From Prochlorococcus sp. AG-402-A04 (GTDB lineage: Bacteria > Cyanobacteriota > Cyanobacteriia > PCC-6307 > Cyanobiaceae): a DNA stretch of 40,038 bases. The notes beneath the pieces were generated by a model. The model saw nothing but the letters and a program-made list of their open reading frames with translations. It was not told the DNA's origin and did not search any database. Below are positions 35,980 to 40,038 of this stretch, piece after piece. The translations under genes and the position numbers were made by a program. The stretch spans positions 1-40,038 of the forward strand of contig QCHG01000012.1 in NCBI GenBank assembly GCA_003278045.1, written 5' to 3'. Numbering within the stretch: the first letter of the stretch is position 1; each line of letters opens with the position of its first letter.

Positions 35980-36333
35980 ATGCTAGAAGGAAAAGAACTT
36001 CTTGAAAAAGCAAAATTATTAAGTAAAGAATCTGAAGATGAGATAGCAAAAGGTTGTGGTTACGTAGGTCCTAGCGGAAGAATCTTAAGAAAAAGTTTTT
36101 ATAGGGCGCTTATCGAAGCTAAGGGTTACAAAATAGGCAATGGTCGTCAGGGGAAAAATGGTAATAGAGCTTCCAGAGGCAGACAGACAGAATTCAAAAC
36201 TAAAGTTCATGGAAATGGGAACCTATTAATTGGTCATGCCTACACCAAAAAATTAGGTCTAGAACCTGGTCAGGAATTTAAAATAGATCTTAAGAAAGAG
36301 TCAAAAACAATTTATCTGATTCCATTAAATTAA
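35980..36333 (+). CDS. cyAbrB-type transcriptional regulator
   Basis: 117-aa AbrB-like DNA-binding protein of the cyanobacterial type. The C-terminal SpoVT/AbrB-like half is FKTKVHGNGNLLIGHAYTKKLGLEPGQEFKIDL (about 71-103). The N-terminal half has KGCGYVGPSGRILRKSFYRALIEAKGYKIGNG, specific to cyAbrB. In cyanobacteria these proteins bind many promoters with low specificity and influence carbon/nitrogen balance and cell division. It stands alone after ctaE and converges on ribE with 11 nt between stops. Confidence 0.9.
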   Translation: MLEGKELLEKAKLLSKESEDEIAKGCGYVGPSGRILRKSFYRALIEAKGYKIGNGRQGKNGNRASRGRQTEFKTKVHGNGNLLIGHAYTKKLGLEPGQEFKIDLKKESKTIYLIPLN

Positions 36334-36344
36334 AAATATATTTT

Positions 36345-36998
36345 TTACCAACCGTTTTCTTTAAGCCACTCCGAAGAAATATTATTAGAAGATAAATCTT
36401 GATTACTATTTTTATTAAATAACAGTAATTTCTCTACGTATTTAATTAGTGCATCTGCCTCAAGGTTTACGCTGTCACCGATATTTATTTTATTCAGATT
36501 TGTGTTATGCCAAGTATGTGGAATTATCGCAATAGTAAATATTTCTCCTTCCTGCTCATATTTTGCAATAGTAAGACTTATACCATTTACACAAATACTC
36601 CCTTTATTAACTACATATTTTGAAAAATTATTATTTTTCCACTTTATTGATAAGAGCCAAGATTTCTCTAATTTTTCTATATTCTCCACTGTTCCAAGGC
36701 CATCAACATGTCCGCTGACTATATGCCCTCCAAGACGGTCAGACACCCTAAGAGCAGGCTCCAAATTAACAATCTGATTTAGATTCGACTTTACTCCTAA
36801 AGTTGTTTTTTTTAATGTCTCCTCACTAACATCAACAGTAAATTTATTTTGAAAAATCTCTTTAACTGTCAAACAAATTCCATCAACAGCTATGCTGTCA
36901 CCGATTGCCATATCAAATAAATTATCTAGAATTTCAATTTCTAAAATATTTTTTTCTTGTTTAAGTTTCCCTATTGATTGAATTATTCCTGTGAACAT
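36345..36998 (-). CDS. ribE: Riboflavin synthase, alpha chain
   Basis: 217 aa; dismutates two 6,7-dimethyl-8-ribityllumazines to riboflavin. It has two homologous lumazine-binding barrels: MFTGIIQSIGKL with GDSIAVDGICLTV, and GGHIVSGHVDGLGTVE with KGSICVNGISLTIAKY. A short Asn/Ser-rich tail follows (SNQDLSSNNISSEWLKENGW). No FMN riboswitch is visible upstream. It is divergent from the aldo/keto reductase gene across 112 bp. Confidence 0.96.
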   Translation of the reverse strand: MFTGIIQSIGKLKQEKNILEIEILDNLFDMAIGDSIAVDGICLTVKEIFQNKFTVDVSEETLKKTTLGVKSNLNQIVNLEPALRVSDRLGGHIVSGHVDGLGTVENIEKLEKSWLLSIKWKNNNFSKYVVNKGSICVNGISLTIAKYEQEGEIFTIAIIPHTWHNTNLNKINIGDSVNLEADALIKYVEKLLLFNKNSNQDLSSNNISSEWLKENGW

Positions 36999-37031
36999 AG
37001 ATTTAAGAAAAATATTTTTGCAAAATTTTGT

Positions 37032-37051
37032 ATTTACTTTAATTTACTTTA
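37032..37051. repeat. Two direct 10-bp repeats in the ribE/aldo-keto reductase gap
   Basis: ATTTACTTTA occurs twice without a break (37032-37041, 37042-37051). A near-inverse copy (TTAAAGAGTAAAT) lies about 24 bp downstream. This could be an operator in the shared promoter region or an AT-rich accident. Confidence 0.5.
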
Positions 37052-37110
37052 AATGATTTTCAACTATAAATAAATTAAAGAGTAAATAAAAATAAATTGA
37101 TTATATTTTG

Positions 37111-38253
37111 ATGATAATTAATTCACAAAAAAGATCATTTGGAAGAGGGGCGAAAGTGAGCTTATTCACTTTAGGGACAATGCGCGCAACTGAAAGTTTC
37201 GCAAAAATGTATAGCATAATAAAAAATGCATATTATGTAGGAATTAACCACATAGAAACAGCACCCTCTTATGGTCATGCTGAATCACTTATCGGAAATT
37301 CAATAAAAAAACTAGCAATAGAAGAGAATATAAAAGAAAAAAATTGGGTGATTACTTCCAAAGTTTTACCAAAGGGTGACTTTGACTTTTTAAAAAATAA
37401 TTTTAAAAAGTCTCTTGAAAATTTAAATCGCAAGAAAATTAATAATCTAGCAATTCACGGACTCAACTTAAAACAACATCTAGATTGGGCTCTTGATGGA
37501 GAGGGTAAGAAATTCATATCTTGGATACTTGAGAAGGAACTAGTTGATCAAGTTGGTTTTAGTTCTCACGGAAGTTATTCACTAATTAAAGATGCAATTA
37601 ACTGTGAAGTTTTTAATTTTTGTAGTCTTCATTTACATTTTTTAGATCAATCTAAGATTGCTTTAGCAGAGGAAGCTATAAAAAAAGGTATGGGAGTTTT
37701 AGCAATATCACCTGCTGATAAAGGCGGTAGATTGTATTCTCCAAGTGATATTTTGTTAGAGGCCTCTAAGCCTTTTCATCCATTAGAATTAGCGTATAGA
37801 TTTCTGCTGGCAAAAGGTATTACAACTTTGTCTTTGGGGGCGACAAACAAAAAAGATTTTGAATTTGCGCATAAACTTAGAAACTCATTCGAGAAGCTTA
37901 CAAAACTTGAAAAAAGCGCCCTCAATAAAATTGAGGAAGTTTCTAATAAAAGATTAAACTCAACCAAATGTGAACAATGTAGATCTTGTCTTCCATGTCC
38001 AAATGAAGTGCCTATTCCAGATATACTTCGTTTAAGAAATATATCTATTGGTTATGGCCAATTAGAATTTGCAAAAGAAAGATACAATTTAATAGGGAAA
38101 GCTGGCCACTGGTGGGAAGAAAAAAATTCCTCATTTTGTCAAGAATGTAATGAATGTATTCCTAAATGTCCTAGTAAATTAGATATACCTAATTTATTAA
38201 AGGAAACTCATAACTTACTAATTGAAACTCCTACAAAAAGATTATGGGGATAA
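37111..38253 (+). CDS. Aldo/keto reductase with C-terminal ferredoxin-like 4Fe-4S domain
   Basis: 380 aa from ATG 37111 (a TTG lies directly before it). The aldo/keto reductase barrel spans about 1-285: LGTMRAT, GINHIETAPSYGHAE (Asp of the usual DTA replaced by Glu; Tyr present), NWVITSKVLP (catalytic Lys), NLAIHGLN (His). The C-terminal part has two Cys clusters, CEQCRSCLPCPNEVPIP (about 288-304) and CQECNECIPKCPSKLDIP (about 344-361), each able to bind 4Fe-4S. Substrate is unknown. The 3' end overlaps the solute-binding gene by 12 nt. Confidence 0.9.
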   Translation: MIINSQKRSFGRGAKVSLFTLGTMRATESFAKMYSIIKNAYYVGINHIETAPSYGHAESLIGNSIKKLAIEENIKEKNWVITSKVLPKGDFDFLKNNFKKSLENLNRKKINNLAIHGLNLKQHLDWALDGEGKKFISWILEKELVDQVGFSSHGSYSLIKDAINCEVFNFCSLHLHFLDQSKIALAEEAIKKGMGVLAISPADKGGRLYSPSDILLEASKPFHPLELAYRFLLAKGITTLSLGATNKKDFEFAHKLRNSFEKLTKLEKSALNKIEEVSNKRLNSTKCEQCRSCLPCPNEVPIPDILRLRNISIGYGQLEFAKERYNLIGKAGHWWEEKNSSFCQECNECIPKCPSKLDIPNLLKETHNLLIETPTKRLWG

Positions 38254-39240
38254 GGACTCATTCCAGATATTTTTAAGATTAATTTTTTGTTCATTGCTTA
38301 ATAAAGGGAAAGACCAACTATTTTCCCAACATTTCTCAGAAGGTCCTGAGATGGGGAGCATTTCAGATTTATATTTACTTTGCAAATAATCACTATTGAA
38401 TGGTAGATACCAACCCTGGCTTACTAATTTATCTACTATTGATTTATTTTCTAAAGATTTAATCCATTTAATTAATATTGCATTATTTAGATTTGATCGA
38501 CTAAGTAGAAAATGCCACATCAAAGGTACGCCTTGGCTTGGGAAAACTAGAGAAAGCCTTGGATCTATTTTTAAATATTTTGAACAAAGACTATAAGGAA
38601 CTATTGCTACACTAGCATCCGAATTAATCAACCAATTGAGCATATTTTTGTCATCAAATAACATTACTTGGCTTTTGAGTTTTTTTAAAGAATTAGATGA
38701 ATTAATTTTTTGAGCAATTGACAATATTATTCTGGGACTTTGGGGAAAAATAATTTTCCCAGTTAATTTTTTAGAAAGAAGAAAATCCCAAGATGTTCTG
38801 GCTGAATTTGTTAATTCTTTATTATTTTTAATGATAATTGTATATGGTACTACGCCAATAGGAAATAATTTACTTCTCTGATTTTGATTAAAACTTCCCA
38901 AGAAATCTATCGATCTCTTATCCAAATTTTTGATAATTGGATATTCATTTATTTTTTCAAATCCTGAAAAATCTATACTAGAAATCCATCCATCATTTAT
39001 TAAAGTAAAGTCAGAGTTTAAAATTGCATTTCTATTTTTTTGTAACTGGATACTTTCAAAATTAATTTTTTCCTGCTTCCAATCTTTTGGAATGGTATCC
39101 TTAAAAGATTCTGGATAAAAAGAATTTTGAAGTGTGATTTTTACTTTATTAGGAAGATTACTACAAGAGTTTAAGAGAAATAAAAACGAAAGTTTACCAC
39201 AATTTAGAAATTCTCTTCTGGTTGCAAATTTTGAAAACAT
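38242..39240 (-). CDS. Extracellular solute-binding lipoprotein (PotD/polyamine-like)
   Basis: 332 aa. The N-terminus has twin arginines, ATRREFLNCG (about 6-15), a short hydrophobic stretch and a lipobox LLNSC (Cys about 26), so it is a probable Tat- or Sec-exported lipoprotein. The body resembles family 1/PotD periplasmic binding proteins: TLINDGWISS, FPIGVVPYTIIIKN, TSWDFLLSKKLTGKIIFPQSPR, SDASVAIVPYS. No permease or ATPase gene is adjacent. It starts 0 nt after the CobT-like stop, in the same direction. Ligand is unknown. Confidence 0.78.
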   Translation of the reverse strand: MFSKFATRREFLNCGKLSFLFLLNSCSNLPNKVKITLQNSFYPESFKDTIPKDWKQEKINFESIQLQKNRNAILNSDFTLINDGWISSIDFSGFEKINEYPIIKNLDKRSIDFLGSFNQNQRSKLFPIGVVPYTIIIKNNKELTNSARTSWDFLLSKKLTGKIIFPQSPRIILSIAQKINSSNSLKKLKSQVMLFDDKNMLNWLINSDASVAIVPYSLCSKYLKIDPRLSLVFPSQGVPLMWHFLLSRSNLNNAILIKWIKSLENKSIVDKLVSQGWYLPFNSDYLQSKYKSEMLPISGPSEKCWENSWSFPLLSNEQKINLKNIWNESLSP

Positions 39241-40038
39241 TCAGCAATCCTTCTCTAAAGAAATTTGACCTAGTCCCTTCATCATTTCCAGATTTTGTTG
39301 ACACAATGAAACTATTTCTTCATTTTTAAATCCATCTAAGAAAGCAAGCAATGATATTCCACCAGCACCTACACCTTCTTTTACATGACCTAATTCATAA
39401 TCCTTTAATTCTTTGTATTTTGAAGATTTGAAATTTAGAGGACTTGCTAAACCTAACAACTTTACATCATATTTTTCATTAATTAAATTTAATAAATCAA
39501 TTAGAGAATTATCTTTCACAAGCCACCCAGTTGTGACAATAAAAACATCTTCAATAAAGTCATCTTCATTTGTTAAATCTAAGAATTCTAATACAAGCAA
39601 AATGACAGCTAACATCTGACTTCCGCCAGACAATATTACAGGTTGTTTTGCTAACCTGGCTCCAATTAATAGACCCATTGAAAAAGCTTGGAAAGGATCA
39701 CCTACCGCCGCCAAAACATCAAAAGGGTCAAAATCAGTCTTTAGATTTGCATTTAACAATCCTTTTTGAACTACTTTTCTTCTTAGTTCTCTTGGAGCTC
39801 TAAATAGACTACTCCCTACTAAATTAGATACCTGCAAACCAAAAGCTTCCATTACTGCCTGAGCAGTTGTGGTGCCCCCTGGTACAGATTCAGAAATTAA
39901 GATGGGTTGTTTTGAGGATTTTCCTATCGCAAGACCTTTTTCATAGAGATTTAAAACTCTCTCTTTTGTCATCGATTTACCAGTAGTAAGACAATTAGAT
40001 GGCCCCAAATCTCTATCTTCTACAACCAAATGATTAAA
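39241..40038 (-). CDS. CobT-like nicotinate-nucleotide phosphoribosyltransferase family protein (5' part outside window)
   Basis: The frame is open through the window edge (Phe-Asn-His before a TTG at 40029), so at least 266 aa and the start lies beyond. ESVPGGTTTAQAVMEAFG, DVLAAVGDPFQAFSMGLLIGARLAKQPVILSGGSQM and LGHVKEGVGAGGISLLAF resemble the CobT/TIGR00303 family (NaMN:DMB phosphoribosyltransferase-related). It may take part in lower-ligand attachment of (pseudo)cobalamin, though the archaeal-like subfamily is less well characterised. The solute-binding lipoprotein gene follows with no gap. Confidence 0.82.
   Translation of the reverse strand, partial: FNHLVVEDRDLGPSNCLTTGKSMTKERVLNLYEKGLAIGKSSKQPILISESVPGGTTTAQAVMEAFGLQVSNLVGSSLFRAPRELRRKVVQKGLLNANLKTDFDPFDVLAAVGDPFQAFSMGLLIGARLAKQPVILSGGSQMLAVILLVLEFLDLTNEDDFIEDVFIVTTGWLVKDNSLIDLLNLINEKYDVKLLGLASPLNFKSSKYKELKDYELGHVKEGVGAGGISLLAFLDGFKNEEIVSLCQQNLEMMKGLGQISLEKDC

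Noticed and set aside
36999..37110. FMN riboswitch ahead of ribE
   Set aside because: No conserved RFN elements are visible; the 112-bp AT-rich gap is too simple.

Overview
The window looks like a stretch of a streamlined, AT-rich marine picocyanobacterial chromosome, most likely high-light-adapted Prochlorococcus. This is inferred from the gene set (PSI subunits PsaF/PsaJ, cytochrome b6f PetC/PetA, a high-light-inducible protein, the picocyanobacterial hyper-conserved protein Hcp, A2-type cytochrome oxidase), the very low GC, the small genes and the near-zero spacing between convergent genes. I see no insertion sequence, prophage, CRISPR array, rRNA or genomic-island signature. It is an ordinary core-genome region with a few odd details. 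No gene-free stretch exceeds about 230 bases.

Layout. 1-2113 (+): the 3' part of an exonuclease III gene carrying a one-base frameshift, then hemL. 2186-5547 (-): prohibitin/SPFH protein, a 69-aa unknown, YajQ, a SLOG/DprA-like Rossmann protein and a BioD-like/DRTGG protein. 5702-7264: a short-chain dehydrogenase converging on map. 7360-10198 (+), a translation block: PepSY-like membrane protein, rplS, tRNA-Trp, hcp, tRNA-Asp, gltX. 10199-12819 (-): CPA1-type antiporter, a 58-aa Hli protein, tsaD. 12894-14180: psaF-psaJ converging on gmk across one shared terminator. 14230-18986: RqcH/NFACT protein, an 86-aa membrane protein, tatC, a DUF3067 gene on the opposite strand, petC and petA. 18997-21188 (+): lgt, cobM, RodZ-like. 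21181-26362: ppx, ubiA, LD-carboxypeptidase, ispD, fabG and a 59-aa membrane protein. 26494-28215: groEL without groES. 28219-32631 (-): a putative five-gene operon ctaA-ctaB-ABC ATPase-ABC permease-repeat protein. 32847-35881 (+): ctaC-ctaD-ctaE. 35980-40038: cyAbrB regulator, ribE, aldo/keto reductase-ferredoxin fusion, Tat-type solute-binding lipoprotein and the 3' part of a CobT-like gene.

How the genes work together. Tetrapyrrole supply is represented by gltX (Glu-tRNA), hemL (5-aminolevulinate), ctaA/ctaB (haem A) and cobM plus a CobT-like gene (corrinoids). Photosynthetic electron transport is represented by PsaF/PsaJ, PetC and PetA, with TatC next to its probable Rieske substrate. Respiration is represented by ctaCDE with its haem A enzymes divergently encoded. 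The translation block joins two tRNAs, L19, GluRS and Hcp.

Nothing here is convincingly a new defence or mobile system. The items most worth follow-up are: the frameshift in xth; the 57-bp in-frame repeat protein at the end of the haem A/ABC operon, close to a repeat-tailed GroEL; small conserved membrane or antisense genes beside tatC-petC-petA; the nucleotide-ligand-like cluster YajQ/SLOG/DRTGG; a perfect hairpin just upstream of tRNA-Asp; a terminator lying inside the gmk coding end; and substituted motif residues in the antiporter and the RqcH homologue. All product names are based on motif recognition by eye, with no database search.
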